Shown: positions 42,456 through 51,277 of the stretch, piece by piece
How the letters are laid out: every line of letters begins with the position of its first letter
How positions within the stretch are numbered: position 1 is the stretch's first letter
NCBI RefSeq assembly: GCF_025753795.1
Contig: NZ_JAOWPS010000001.1
Location: 1,798,001 to 1,862,000, forward strand
Origin: Mesorhizobium sp. YC-39
Lineage (GTDB): Bacteria > Pseudomonadota > Alphaproteobacteria > Rhizobiales > Rhizobiaceae
Length of the DNA: 64,000 bases
Direction of reading: 5' to 3'
The notes under the pieces: generated by a model
What the model was told of the DNA's origin: nothing
The model's input: the letters and a program-made list of their open reading frames with translations, nothing else
Database searches by the model: none
Position numbers and translations under genes: made by a program

Positions 42456-43991
42456 CTACTGGATCGTCACCTTGCTCAGGCTGAACAGCGTGCCGGTCGG
42501 CGTCGGCACGAATCCGCTGACGTTCTTCTGCTGCGCCGTATAGCTGTAGGAGGTGTAGAGCCAGATCCACGGTGAAACCTCGGCGAGATGCTTTTCGAAA
42601 TCGGCGAAGATCGCCTTGCGCTTGGCCGGGTCGGTTTCGGCGCGGCCCTGCTGCATCTGGCTGTCCAGCGTGTCGTCGATATAGTTCGCCACCTTCTGCA
42701 GATTGCCCGCTTTGGTCCAGTAACGATTGTACATTGTGTAGGGGTCGGCCCTGCCGCCATTCAAGGCGATGGCCATGTCGAAATCGCCCTTCAGCCAGGC
42801 GTCGACATAGACGTTGAGCTCCATCATTTTGATGTCGAGCTTGACGCCGATTTCGGCGAGCTGCGACTGGATCACCTGGGCTTCCGCCGCCGCCGTCGGC
42901 GGCTCGCCGGTGGCACCGATCACCGTCGCCGAAAAACCGTCGGCATACCCGGCTTCAGACATCAATTGCTTGGCCTTCTCGACATCGCGCTTGTAGCAGA
43001 ACAATTGGCTGGGATCGGTGGCGAGCGATGGGATGGTCAGCGGCCCCGTCACCTTGCCTTCGCCGAGCGAGGCGGTGTCCAGCACTTCCTGCCGGTCGAT
43101 GGCACAGGAGATCGCCTGCCGCACCTTGAGTTCGGTCATCGGCTTGCGCGACGGATTGAGCTGCAGAACGTGGTAGGCAAGCACCGGCACGCGGTTGAGC
43201 TGCAGGCTGGCCTCCTTCGGCACCAGCGTGGCGACCAGCGGGTCGTTGAGCAGCGCGAAATCGATCTGCTTGGTGCGCATCGCCGCCAGGATCGCCGTTT
43301 CATCCGGTAGCACCGAGATTTCGATACCGTCGACACCGGTCGCGCCGCCGGCCCAGTCCTTGTTGGCGCTGAGCACCTCCTTGGCGTTCGGATCCCATTT
43401 GTCGAGCTTGAACGGGCCTGAGCCGATCGCCTTGGTGCCGACCGAGCCGGCGGCGATTTCGCTGGCCGGAACAATGGCCGCGTTGACGTCGCTCATTGCC
43501 GTCAGGATCGGCACGTCCGGCTGCGACAAATGAAAGACGACGGTGGCCGGATCGGGCGTGTCGATGCTGGCGATCGACAGGAAATTGGCGCGGGCGGCCG
43601 CACCTGTCTTTTCATCGAGGATGCGTTCGAAGGAGGCCTTGACGTCAGCCGAGGTGACGGTGGCGCCATTCTGGAATTTGGCTTTCGGATCGAGCTTGAA
43701 GGTCAATTCCTTGCCGTCCGGAGAGAACTGCCAGGACGTGGCGATGGCCGGCACGATCTGCAGGCTGGCATCGACCCTGACCAGCGGTTCGTAGATGAGC
43801 TCCAGCAGCCTGAGCGACGAAAAGGCCGTCTGCTTGTGCGGATCAAGCCCGGTGGCGTCCTGCGACCAGGCCATGTGCAGCGTCGCGGCACTTGCCTGGA
43901 CCGGAACGGCGGCGATGCCGAGCATGGCCGCCAGGGCGATGCCAGGCAACGCCATGCCGGAAAGCAGTTTCCTCGTGAGATGCTGTACCAT
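42456..43991 (-). CDS. oligopeptide-type periplasmic binding protein (DppA/family 5)
   Basis: A 511-residue exported binding protein. The signal peptide is at residues 1-34 (ending VPVQASA). The SBP_bac_5 core includes LHMAWSQDATGLDPHKQTAFSSLRLLELIYEPLVRVD and LTFKLDPKAKFQNGATVTSADVKASFERIL. GGGAG lies upstream of ATG 43991. It is encoded between murQ and the permeases on the same strand. Muropeptide or anhydro-MurNAc peptide is the inferred ligand from context; dipeptides are the default for the family. Confidence 0.88.
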   Translation of the reverse strand: MVQHLTRKLLSGMALPGIALAAMLGIAAVPVQASAATLHMAWSQDATGLDPHKQTAFSSLRLLELIYEPLVRVDASLQIVPAIATSWQFSPDGKELTFKLDPKAKFQNGATVTSADVKASFERILDEKTGAAARANFLSIASIDTPDPATVVFHLSQPDVPILTAMSDVNAAIVPASEIAAGSVGTKAIGSGPFKLDKWDPNAKEVLSANKDWAGGATGVDGIEISVLPDETAILAAMRTKQIDFALLNDPLVATLVPKEASLQLNRVPVLAYHVLQLNPSRKPMTELKVRQAISCAIDRQEVLDTASLGEGKVTGPLTIPSLATDPSQLFCYKRDVEKAKQLMSEAGYADGFSATVIGATGEPPTAAAEAQVIQSQLAEIGVKLDIKMMELNVYVDAWLKGDFDMAIALNGGRADPYTMYNRYWTKAGNLQKVANYIDDTLDSQMQQGRAETDPAKRKAIFADFEKHLAEVSPWIWLYTSYSYTAQQKNVSGFVPTPTGTLFSLSKVTIQ

Positions 43992-44090
43992 TGTCGTCTC
44001 CCATTCTTGTCGAACTTGATTTGCAGTTCCCCGGACCGCTTCACAGGGACACGGCACCCCGGAATGTCGGCCCAGAATTTCCGCGCGGCT

Positions 44091-45035
44091 TCACACCGTC
44101 TTTTCGCCGATTGCCTTGCGCAGGAACCCTCCAGCCTTGCCGAGTGCCTCGCGCGCTTCCTCAACCTCCATGCCAGTGATGAGCACCAGGATCGCCAGCT
44201 TCACATCCTTGCCGGTCACTTCCAGTGCATGGCGGGCCTGTTGCGCCGTGCAGCCGCTCGTCTGCATGACGATCCGGACCGCCCTGGCGACCAGCTTCTT
44301 GTTGGAAGGGTTCAGGTCCACCATCAGGTTCTCAAAGCTCTTGCCGATGCGGATCATGCTGGCGGTCGTCAGCATGTTGAGCACCAGCTTCTGCGCTGTG
44401 CCCGACTTCAGCCGGGTCGAGCCAGTGAGGACTTCGGGGCCGACGACCGGCGAGATGGCGATGTCGGCAATGCCGGCGATGGTCGAGCGCGGATTGCAGG
44501 ACAGCGCCACGGTCGTCGCACCGACTTCTCTGGCATAATTCAGGCCGCCGATAACATAGGGCGTGCGGCCGCTGACGGCGATGCCGACCACGACGTCGTC
44601 GGCGGTCAGCCTGATGTCTTGCAGGTCACGGACTCCTTGTTTCGGATCGTCCTCCGCGCCTTCCGCGGCCCGCATCAGCGCTTCGGAGCCGCCGGCGATC
44701 AGCCCCACCACCATGGTCTCGGGCACACCGAAGGTGGGCGGACATTCCGAAGCGTCGAGAACGCCAAGCCGGCCGCTGGTGCCTGCGCCCAGATAGATCA
44801 GCCGCGCGCCTTTCTGGAACGCGAGCACGATCCGGTCCACCGCTGCCGATATCTCCGGGATGACCTTCTCGACGGCGGCTGCAACGCCTTTGTCTTCGTC
44901 ATTGATCCTGCGCAGCACGTCGATGGTCGGCAGCAGGTCGATATCCATCGTCCTTGGGTTCCGGTCTTCGGAAACCAGCCGCTCCAGCTCCGACATCAAC
45001 GCTTGTTCGCTCATCCACTTGCTTTCAAACTTCAT
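44091..45035 (-). CDS. murQ: N-acetylmuramic acid 6-phosphate etherase
   Basis: A 314-residue SIS-domain enzyme that removes D-lactate from MurNAc-6-phosphate to give GlcNAc-6-phosphate. Diagnostic blocks are [46 protein letters not shown] (sugar-phosphate site with the catalytic Glu), [15 protein letters not shown] and a C-terminal helical domain ([28 protein letters not shown]). The start is uncertain between ATG 45035 and ATG 45014. It acts just after AnmK. The palindrome at 45169-45183 lies about 135 bases upstream of its start. Confidence 0.94.
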   Translation of the reverse strand: MKFESKWMSEQALMSELERLVSEDRNPRTMDIDLLPTIDVLRRINDEDKGVAAAVEKVIPEISAAVDRIVLAFQKGARLIYLGAGTSGRLGVLDASECPPTFGVPETMVVGLIAGGSEALMRAAEGAEDDPKQGVRDLQDIRLTADDVVVGIAVSGRTPYVIGGLNYAREVGATTVALSCNPRSTIAGIADIAISPVVGPEVLTGSTRLKSGTAQKLVLNMLTTASMIRIGKSFENLMVDLNPSNKKLVARAVRIVMQTSGCTAQQARHALEVTGKDVKLAILVLITGMEVEEAREALGKAGGFLRKAIGEKTV

Positions 45036-45168
45036 GCCGTCAGCAGGAATGTGACGCAAAGCGCGACCTTGACCAGTACCGGCGAGACATTGGCTTCTCG
45101 TGCCGGCGGTTTGGTTTCCGTCTCGTTAACTTTCTAGAATTGGATATTCATGGTGTCAACGAGATACT

Positions 45169-45183
45169 GGAATAAAATATTCC
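45169..45183. promoter_or_regulatory. RpiR/MurR operator-like palindrome upstream of murQ
   Basis: GGAATAAAATATTCC is a GGAATA-N3-TATTCC palindrome. The same motif recurs at 47454-47468 beside the RpiR gene and nowhere else that I noticed. It lies in the 163-base gap between murQ and the kinase gene, so the murQ-transporter-anmK part of the locus probably has its own promoter controlled by the same regulator. A half-related GAATTGGATATTC lies 20-odd bases closer to murQ. Confidence 0.65.
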
Positions 45184-45198
45184 TATTGCTGATGGGCG

Positions 45199-46086
45199 CT
45201 AAGTAGCATCAAGCGACTTCTTGGCCAGGATGATCGCGCCGGAAACGGCATCGCCGTCGGCGGGCTTCAGCCGGCGGCGCACGTCGGGCGCAAGCCATGG
45301 TTCGAGCGGGCTGGAAAGGCCGCCGAGCAGCGTCACCCGTGGCGCGCCTTTCTCGAACAACAGCCGTACGAATGTGTCGACGTGTTCGGCGGCGCTCTGC
45401 ACGATGCGCCGCCCGACCGCATCGCCCTGGTCGGCATGGCGGATCACCATCGGGGCGAGGGCGGCGTAGTCGGTGGCGGTGGCGCGGTCCATCCAGGCGA
45501 CGGCTTCCATCGGATCGTCCTTGAAACGCTGCATGACTTCGCTCAGCAACGCTGTCCGCTCATGCCTTCCGTCATGGGCGCGCAAAGCGAGTTGCACCGC
45601 CCTCAGGCCGAGATCGGCACCACTGCCCTCGTCGGAGATTGGAAAGCCGTAGCCGCCGACACGCAAATCGCGCCCGTCGGCGAAGCCGAGGCCGATCGAG
45701 CCGGTGCCGGCAATGACGATGGCGCCGTCGCGACCAGAATGCGCGCCAAGGCAGGCGCCGACGCCGTCGCTGACAAAGGCGATGCTGGCGAAGGGATGCG
45801 CGATCGCCTTGAACGCCTCCAGCGCGCCTTTGCGGCCGATACCGGCAAGACCGACGCCCGCGTGGATCCGGGCGATCTCTCGCTTGCCGAAACCTGCCTC
45901 CTCGATTGCCGCGCCGAAAGCTCTCGCAACCGACGCCCAGGCCGCGTCGATGCCGAGCCGTGTCGTTGCCGGGCCTGACAGGCCTTGCCCAAGCACGGTG
46001 CCCGCCTCGTCCTCGATGCGGGCGCGACAGCCGGTGCCGCCGCCATCGACGCCGAGAAAATAGGGCGCGGATGCCGCGTCGCTCAT
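45199..46086 (-). CDS. BadF/BadG-family amino-sugar kinase (GlcNAc/MurNAc kinase)
   Basis: A 295-residue kinase of the BadF/BadG/BcrA/BcrD ASKHA family. The phosphate-1 loop is YFLGVDGGGTGCRARIED (about 9-26), and the phosphate-2 and adenosine regions are AIVIAGTGSIGLGF and RVTLLGGLSSPL. N-acetylglucosamine kinases and the clostridial MurNAc/GlcNAc kinase MurK belong here. In a wall-recycling locus it would phosphorylate GlcNAc and/or MurNAc released from muropeptides; the precise sugar is inferred. Its ATG overlaps the murA stop by four bases. Confidence 0.85.
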   Translation of the reverse strand: MSDAASAPYFLGVDGGGTGCRARIEDEAGTVLGQGLSGPATTRLGIDAAWASVARAFGAAIEEAGFGKREIARIHAGVGLAGIGRKGALEAFKAIAHPFASIAFVSDGVGACLGAHSGRDGAIVIAGTGSIGLGFADGRDLRVGGYGFPISDEGSGADLGLRAVQLALRAHDGRHERTALLSEVMQRFKDDPMEAVAWMDRATATDYAALAPMVIRHADQGDAVGRRIVQSAAEHVDTFVRLLFEKGAPRVTLLGGLSSPLEPWLAPDVRRRLKPADGDAVSGAIILAKKSLDAT

Positions 46087-47339
46087 GCGCTGATCCGCTC
46101 GATCTCGGCGCCACAGAGGCGCAGCTTGCGGTCGAGCTGCTCATAGCCGCGGTCGAGATGATAGACCCGGTTGATCGTCGTTTCGCCTTCGCAAACCAGT
46201 GCCGCCAGCACCAGCGAGACCGAGGCGCGCAGATCGGTCGCCATCACTTGTGCGCCCTTCAGCCTCTCGCCGCCGCGCACCAGCGCCGTGGTGCCCTGCA
46301 GCTTGATGTTGGCGCCGAGCCGCATCAGTTCCGGCACATGCATGAAGCGGTTTTCGAAGATCGTCTCGCGCAGCAGCGAAGCGCCCTCGGCGCAGCACAT
46401 CAAGGCCATGAACTGGGCCTGGAGATCGGTCGGAAAACCAGGATAGGGTTCCGTCGTCAGGTCGGCCGCCTTGAGCGGCCCATCCCTCGACACGATCAGG
46501 CCGCGATCACTCGGCCAGATCTTCACGCCGGTCGCCTCGAGAAGCTGCACCACCGATGCCATGTGTTCGAGCCGCGCATGGGTCAGTTCGAGTTGGCCGC
46601 CGGTGATGGCAGCCGCGACAGCGTAGGTGCCGGCCTCGATGCGGTCTGGAATGATGTGGTGCGTAGCGGCGCGCCAGCTCGAGCCACCCTCGATCAGGAT
46701 GCGGTGCGTGCCGGCGCCTTCGATCCGCGCCCCCATGGCGTTGAGGCAAGCGGCAAGGTCGGCTACCTCCGGCTCGCGCGCCGCGTTGAGGATCTCCGTC
46801 TCGCCTTTTGCCGTCGTCGCCGCCATCATCGCGGTCTCGGTCGCCCCGACTGATGGCGAGCTCAGCACGATGCGCGCGCCTCGCAATCCGCCGGGAGCAG
46901 AAGCGACGATCAATCCGTTTTCAATAGCGATGTCGGCGCCGAGCGCGGCGAGCGCCGCGACATGCATGTCGACCGGCCGCGCACCAATCGCGCAGCCGCC
47001 GGGCAGCGAGACCCTGGCATGGCCGAAGCGGGCAAGCAGCGGCCCGAGCACCAGCACCGTCGCACGCATTTTTCTGACGGTGTCGTAAGTTGTCTCCTTG
47101 GAAACGGCCGTACTGGTGTCAATCGTCGCGGCATGGGTCGACCGGGTGACCACGGCGCCGTGAAGACCGATCACGCCAAGCATGTTTGCGACATCCGTCA
47201 CGTCAGGCAGGTTGGTCAGTTCCAGCGGAAGGGGGCTGAGCAGGGCGGCCGCGATCTGCGGCAACGCCGCATTCTTGGCGCCGGAGATCGTAACCGCGCC
47301 CTCAAGCCGTCGTCCGCCGACAATCCGCAATTTGTCCAT
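46083..47339 (-). CDS. murA: UDP-N-acetylglucosamine 1-carboxyvinyltransferase
   Basis: A 418-residue enolpyruvyl transferase for the first committed step of peptidoglycan synthesis (UDP-GlcNAc + PEP). It has the substrate lysine in SGAKNAA (K22), the PEP/fosfomycin-reactive cysteine C116 in LPGGCAIGARPVDMH, and the C-terminal TDLRASVSLVLAALVCEGET block. All catalytic features look intact. It is odd to find murA inside a MurNAc recycling operon. In Rhizobiales the housekeeping copy normally lies elsewhere, so this may be a second, regulated MurA. It is divergent from the RpiR regulator. Confidence 0.92.
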   Translation of the reverse strand: MDKLRIVGGRRLEGAVTISGAKNAALPQIAAALLSPLPLELTNLPDVTDVANMLGVIGLHGAVVTRSTHAATIDTSTAVSKETTYDTVRKMRATVLVLGPLLARFGHARVSLPGGCAIGARPVDMHVAALAALGADIAIENGLIVASAPGGLRGARIVLSSPSVGATETAMMAATTAKGETEILNAAREPEVADLAACLNAMGARIEGAGTHRILIEGGSSWRAATHHIIPDRIEAGTYAVAAAITGGQLELTHARLEHMASVVQLLEATGVKIWPSDRGLIVSRDGPLKAADLTTEPYPGFPTDLQAQFMALMCCAEGASLLRETIFENRFMHVPELMRLGANIKLQGTTALVRGGERLKGAQVMATDLRASVSLVLAALVCEGETTINRVYHLDRGYEQLDRKLRLCGAEIERISA

Positions 47340-47453
47340 GGCTCTGAACCTGATCCGACGTGCTCAATCCAAGCGCAGTTTCGATGTCGATTCCTGACCG
47401 AACCTGCACGCGCTTGACAGTCGATCGATCATTCTTGGCTGTCAATTGGATTT

Positions 47454-47468
47454 GGAATAATTTATTCC
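47454..47468. promoter_or_regulatory. RpiR/MurR operator-like palindrome between murA and its regulator
   Basis: GGAATAATTTATTCC is a perfect palindrome matching GGAATA-N3-TATTCC, 61 bases before the regulator ATG and overlapping an AT-rich possible -10 region. Also in this 190-base divergent gap is a 7-base inverted repeat, TTGACAG (47414-47420) and CTGTCAA (47439-47445), whose two TTGACA ends could be opposed -35 boxes. Confidence 0.65.
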
Positions 47469-47529
47469 TTAAAATCGCATCGCCGATCGCCGGCCATTAG
47501 CCGGCATCGTCAACGCCGCAGGGGAATGC

Positions 47530-48390
47530 ATGTCCGTCCTGAAGAAGATCGAGGCCAAGCTCGAGACGATGGCGCCCGGCGATCGCGAGATCGGCCAATA
47601 CATCGTCGGCAATCCCGACCAAATGCTGCGCCTGTCGACGGCCGCACTCGCCGCCGAGATCGGCCGCAGCCAGTCGAGCGTCGTCAAATTCAGCCAGAAG
47701 CTCGGCTATGCCAGCTACCAGGAACTCAAGCTCGCGGTCAGTGAGGCCAAGGCGCAGGAATGGCAGGTGCCGGTCGGCGTGATCCACGGCTCGATCGAGG
47801 TCGGCGACGGCTATCAGGTCATTCTGAAGAAACTGATCGGCAGCAAGCTTCTATCGATGCAGCAGACCGTCGCCGCCAACAGCGAACGGATCATCTCAAG
47901 GGCGCTGGAAATGCTGGATGGCGCGCGCCGCATCCATCTGGTCGGCGTCGGCGCGTCCTCGCTGGTGGCGCGCGACTTCTCCTACAAGCTGATGAAGCTC
48001 GGCCGCAACGTGCTGCACGACAGCGACAGCCATGTGCAGATGGCCAATGTCTCGACGCTCGGACCCGGCGACGTGCTGTTCGCGCTCTCCTATTCCGGCG
48101 CCAGCATCGAAACCCTGCGCATTGCCGAGCTTGCGCGCAAGCGCGGCACGACGGTGATCGCCGTCACCGGCCTGCACGACAATCCGCTGAGCCGCGTCGC
48201 CGACATCCGCCTCTACACCATCGCCGACGAAGAGCGCGCGCGCTCCTCATCGATCACCGCGCGCGATGCGCAGCTGACGCTGACCGACCTGCTGTTCATC
48301 CTGCTGGTGCAAAAGCAACCCGACGCCAATGACTATGTCCACAACAGCGAAATGGCCGTGTCGGTGCTGAAGGCGGACCGAACCTCGTAG
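47530..48390 (+). CDS. RpiR/MurR-family transcriptional regulator
   Basis: A 286-residue regulator with an N-terminal HTH_6 domain (DREIGQYIVGNPDQMLRLSTAALAAEIGRSQSSVVKFSQKLGYASYQELKLAV) and a C-terminal SIS sugar-phosphate-binding domain (about 130-260; RRIHLVGVGASSLVARDFSYKL, GDVLFALSYSGASIETLRIAELA). MurR of E. coli, the regulator of murQ, is in this family and senses MurNAc-6-phosphate. Its position opposite murA and the shared palindromes make it the probable controller of the whole recycling locus. Confidence 0.9.
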   Translation: MSVLKKIEAKLETMAPGDREIGQYIVGNPDQMLRLSTAALAAEIGRSQSSVVKFSQKLGYASYQELKLAVSEAKAQEWQVPVGVIHGSIEVGDGYQVILKKLIGSKLLSMQQTVAANSERIISRALEMLDGARRIHLVGVGASSLVARDFSYKLMKLGRNVLHDSDSHVQMANVSTLGPGDVLFALSYSGASIETLRIAELARKRGTTVIAVTGLHDNPLSRVADIRLYTIADEERARSSSITARDAQLTLTDLLFILLVQKQPDANDYVHNSEMAVSVLKADRTS

Positions 48391-48438
48391 CGTCGCATCG
48401 CCAGGCTCGAGGCAATCGGTGCGCAACGGCGCAAATGT

Positions 48439-49437
48439 TCAGGCGGTCATCCGCCCCTGCTGAAACACTTCCACCCCCTGGCGCAACCCCGTCGCGACGA
48501 CCGAGACCCTGAACTTTCCTGCCAGCGCCTTATCGAAAATGGCGCCGACGATGATATCGGCGTCGGTGTCGACTTCCTCGCGTATACGGGTAGCCGCTTC
48601 ATCGACCTCGAACAGCGTCATGTCGGTGCCCCCCGATATCGAGACAAGCACACCCTTGGCCCCAGCCATGGAGGCCTCGTCGAGAAGCGGGTTGGCGATT
48701 GCCGCTTCGGCCGCTTTTTTGGCACGGTCTTCGCCCGTGGCTTCGCCTGTGCCCATCATCGCGCGGCCCATGTCCCGCATCACGGATTTCACGTCGGCGA
48801 AGTCGAGATTGATCAGCCCTTCCTTGACGATAAGGTCGGTGATGCAGCCGACACCGGCATAGAGGACGCGGTCCGCCATGATGAACGCGTCCGCGAACGT
48901 CGTCTTGGCATCGGCGACCCTGAACAGATTCTGGTTCGGGATGACGATCACCGTATCGGCGCTCTCGCGCAGCCGTTCGATGCCTTCGTCGGCCGATTGC
49001 ATCCGGCGTTTCCCTTCGAAGGTAAAGGGCTTGGTGACAACCGCCACCGTCAGAATTCCTGCTGCCCGTGCAGCGTGCGCGATAACAGGTGCGGCGCCGG
49101 TACCGGTTCCGCCGCCCATGCCGGCCGTCACGAAACACATATGCGTTCCGGCAAGGTGATCCATGATCTCGTCGATCGTTTCTTCGGCTGCCGCACGGCC
49201 GACCTCGGGCAGGGATCCGGCACCCAAGCCCTCCGTCACATGGGCTCCCAGCTGGATCAGCCGGGATGACTTGGACATGGTAAGCGCCTGGGCATCGGTG
49301 TTGGCGACGATGAACTCCGCGCCCTGCAGGCCTTCGGCGATCATGTTGTTGACGGCGTTGCCGCCGCCGCCGCCGACGCCGATAACCGTTATCTTCGGTC
49401 TCATCTCGGAGATTTCCGGCCTCTTCTTGACGTTCAC
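48439..49437 (-). CDS. ftsZ: short FtsZ paralogue lacking the C-terminal tail
   Basis: A 332-residue tubulin-like GTPase. The GTP-binding segments are intact: [16 protein letters not shown], the tubulin signature [10 protein letters not shown], the T5-T6 region [12 protein letters not shown], and the T7 loop [11 protein letters not shown]. It ends right after the core domain ([12 protein letters not shown]), without the long linker and C-terminal peptide that recruit FtsA/ZipA-type partners. Rhizobia are known to carry such a second FtsZ beside the roughly 590-residue one. The GTG at 49437 is chosen because GGAGAG lies 6 bases upstream; earlier in-frame codons lack a site. It is next to the peptidoglycan genes but convergent with the regulator. 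Confidence 0.9.
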   Translation of the reverse strand: MNVKKRPEISEMRPKITVIGVGGGGGNAVNNMIAEGLQGAEFIVANTDAQALTMSKSSRLIQLGAHVTEGLGAGSLPEVGRAAAEETIDEIMDHLAGTHMCFVTAGMGGGTGTGAAPVIAHAARAAGILTVAVVTKPFTFEGKRRMQSADEGIERLRESADTVIVIPNQNLFRVADAKTTFADAFIMADRVLYAGVGCITDLIVKEGLINLDFADVKSVMRDMGRAMMGTGEATGEDRAKKAAEAAIANPLLDEASMAGAKGVLVSISGGTDMTLFEVDEAATRIREEVDTDADIIVGAIFDKALAGKFRVSVVATGLRQGVEVFQQGRMTA

Positions 49438-49631
49438 TGCCGTCTCTCCATTGAAAATATCGGGTGCTGCGAGCAATCAGATGCTTTCCAAAACCGTACG
49501 GGATCCGATGCGGCTAGCGCGCGAATCAGGCCATGCTCCCCACCACCAAGGAATCAGAGGGCGAACGCGCCCGCAAGTGCCGCTGTGAGTTTTGCCCTGC
49601 TCAACGCCGCTGGCGCCGCTGCGCGTTTCCG

Positions 49632-50414
49632 TCAGAAGCGGTGGATGCGCAGCCCCAGTACCTTCTCCGACACGATCACCACCACCAGCGTCAGCACAAT
49701 CGACACGGTCGAGACGGCTGCGGCTTCGGGCGTGAAATTGGTGCGCAGGTAGTCGAAGAGCTGGATCGGCAGCGTCGACGTGCCGATCCCCTTCAGCATG
49801 AACGAGATGGTGAAGGTGTCGAAGGAGATGATGAAGGCAAACAGCGCGCCGCCGATGACGCCGGGCTTGATCAGCGGCAGCATGATGCGGCGGAAGCGGG
49901 TCAGGCGGTCGGCGCCCAGCGAGCGCGCCGCCATGTCCCAGGACGGATCGAAGCTTTCCAGCGAGGCCGAGACGTTGATGAAGACGAAGGGCAAAGTGAT
50001 CAGCACATGGCCGGCGATCATGCCGATCATGGTCGTGGTGCCGATGCCGATCGCATAGACGAAGAACAGCAGCGCGATCGCCGTCAGCACTTCCGGCAGC
50101 AGCAGCGGCGCCAGCATGGCGATGCGCACCGCCTCCTTCCAGCGGCCGGCGTGCTGGACGTAATAGAGCGCTGCCATGGTGCCGATGGTTCCGGAAATGA
50201 CGGTTGCCACAGCCGCCACCCACAGCGAGGTGCGGATCGCGCGCATGAACACGTCATTGTGGAAGAAGGTCACATACCAGCGCGGCGACAGGCCCTGTGG
50301 CGGGAATGTCAGGAAATTGCCGGCATTGAAGGAGGCGCCGACGACCACCAGGATGGGCGCCAGCAGAAACGCGTAGACCAGCAGGCAGTAGAGCGTGAAC
50401 ACCGGCCGCTTCAT
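49632..50414 (-). CDS. ABC transporter permease, PotC-like
   Basis: A 260-residue inner-membrane permease beginning MKRPVFTLYCLLVYAFLLAPILVVVGASFN. The EAA loop is WDMAARSLGADRLTRFRRIMLPLIKPG (about 166-192). It overlaps the PotB-like gene by ATGA and is the last gene of the second Pot-type operon. The 194 bases to ftsZ hold nothing I recognise. Confidence 0.88.
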   Translation of the reverse strand: MKRPVFTLYCLLVYAFLLAPILVVVGASFNAGNFLTFPPQGLSPRWYVTFFHNDVFMRAIRTSLWVAAVATVISGTIGTMAALYYVQHAGRWKEAVRIAMLAPLLLPEVLTAIALLFFVYAIGIGTTTMIGMIAGHVLITLPFVFINVSASLESFDPSWDMAARSLGADRLTRFRRIMLPLIKPGVIGGALFAFIISFDTFTISFMLKGIGTSTLPIQLFDYLRTNFTPEAAAVSTVSIVLTLVVVIVSEKVLGLRIHRF

Positions 50415-51277
50415 GGTCGCGCCACCTTCCATTTCATGCGCGTCAGCCGTGCGAAGATGACGACGCAGAGCGCCCCGGTGACGGACAGCATCAGCGCCAG
50501 CGCCGAGCCCCACGGCCACTGGAACGTGTCGATCAGCGCGTCGACGACGGTGACGGCCATGGTCTTGACCCTGAGACCACCGATCAGCGACGGCGTCACA
50601 TAGGCGCTGAGCGACAAGACGAAGACGAGGATGCAGCCGGCCTGGATGCCTGGTGTGCACAGCGGCAGCACGATGCGGCGGAATGCGGTGAAACGCGATG
50701 CGCCGAGCGAGCGCGCCGCCGATTCCAGCGCCGGGTCGACGCCCTGGATCGCCGCCATGATCGGCAGGATCATGAAGGGCAAAAAGACATGCACCAGCGC
50801 GATGACGATGCCGAGCGCATTGTACATCAGCGGCAGCGGGCGATCGATCAGGCCCATGCCGGTCAGCGTGCGGTTGATGAGGCCGGCATTGCCCAGGAGA
50901 ATCGTCCAGCCATAGGAGCGGATGACGATGCCGACCAGCAGCGGCGACAGCACCAGCCCATAGGCCAGGGCGCGAAAGCGCATGGCGCCACGGGCCAGTT
51001 GCCAGGCGACGGGGAAACCGACGACGAGGCAGATGGCCGTGGTGATGAGGCCGATCCACAGCGTGTTGGCGACCTGCAGCAGGTAGAAACTGTCGGCGAA
51101 GAACTTTGTGTAGTTGCCTGTGGTGAAGCCCGGACCGTAAGGCGTGCCTTGCCCCGGCGTGCGAAAGCTCATCACCACGATGTTGAGATAGGGCAGAACG
51201 AGGAATACGCCGAGCAGCACGGCCGCCGGCGCGATCAGGACAAGCGGCCCAAGGCCCTTGCGGCGCGCCGCCGTCAT
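50411..51277 (-). CDS. ABC transporter permease, PotB-like
   Basis: A 288-residue inner-membrane permease with a first span at about 12-34 (GPLVLIAPAAVLLGVFLVLPYLNIVVMS) and the EAA loop LESAARSLGASRFTAFRRIVLPLCTPG (about 176-202). Both ends overlap neighbours by four bases, giving tight coupling with the ATPase and PotC-like genes. Confidence 0.88.
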   Translation of the reverse strand: MTAARRKGLGPLVLIAPAAVLLGVFLVLPYLNIVVMSFRTPGQGTPYGPGFTTGNYTKFFADSFYLLQVANTLWIGLITTAICLVVGFPVAWQLARGAMRFRALAYGLVLSPLLVGIVIRSYGWTILLGNAGLINRTLTGMGLIDRPLPLMYNALGIVIALVHVFLPFMILPIMAAIQGVDPALESAARSLGASRFTAFRRIVLPLCTPGIQAGCILVFVLSLSAYVTPSLIGGLRVKTMAVTVVDALIDTFQWPWGSALALMLSVTGALCVVIFARLTRMKWKVARP

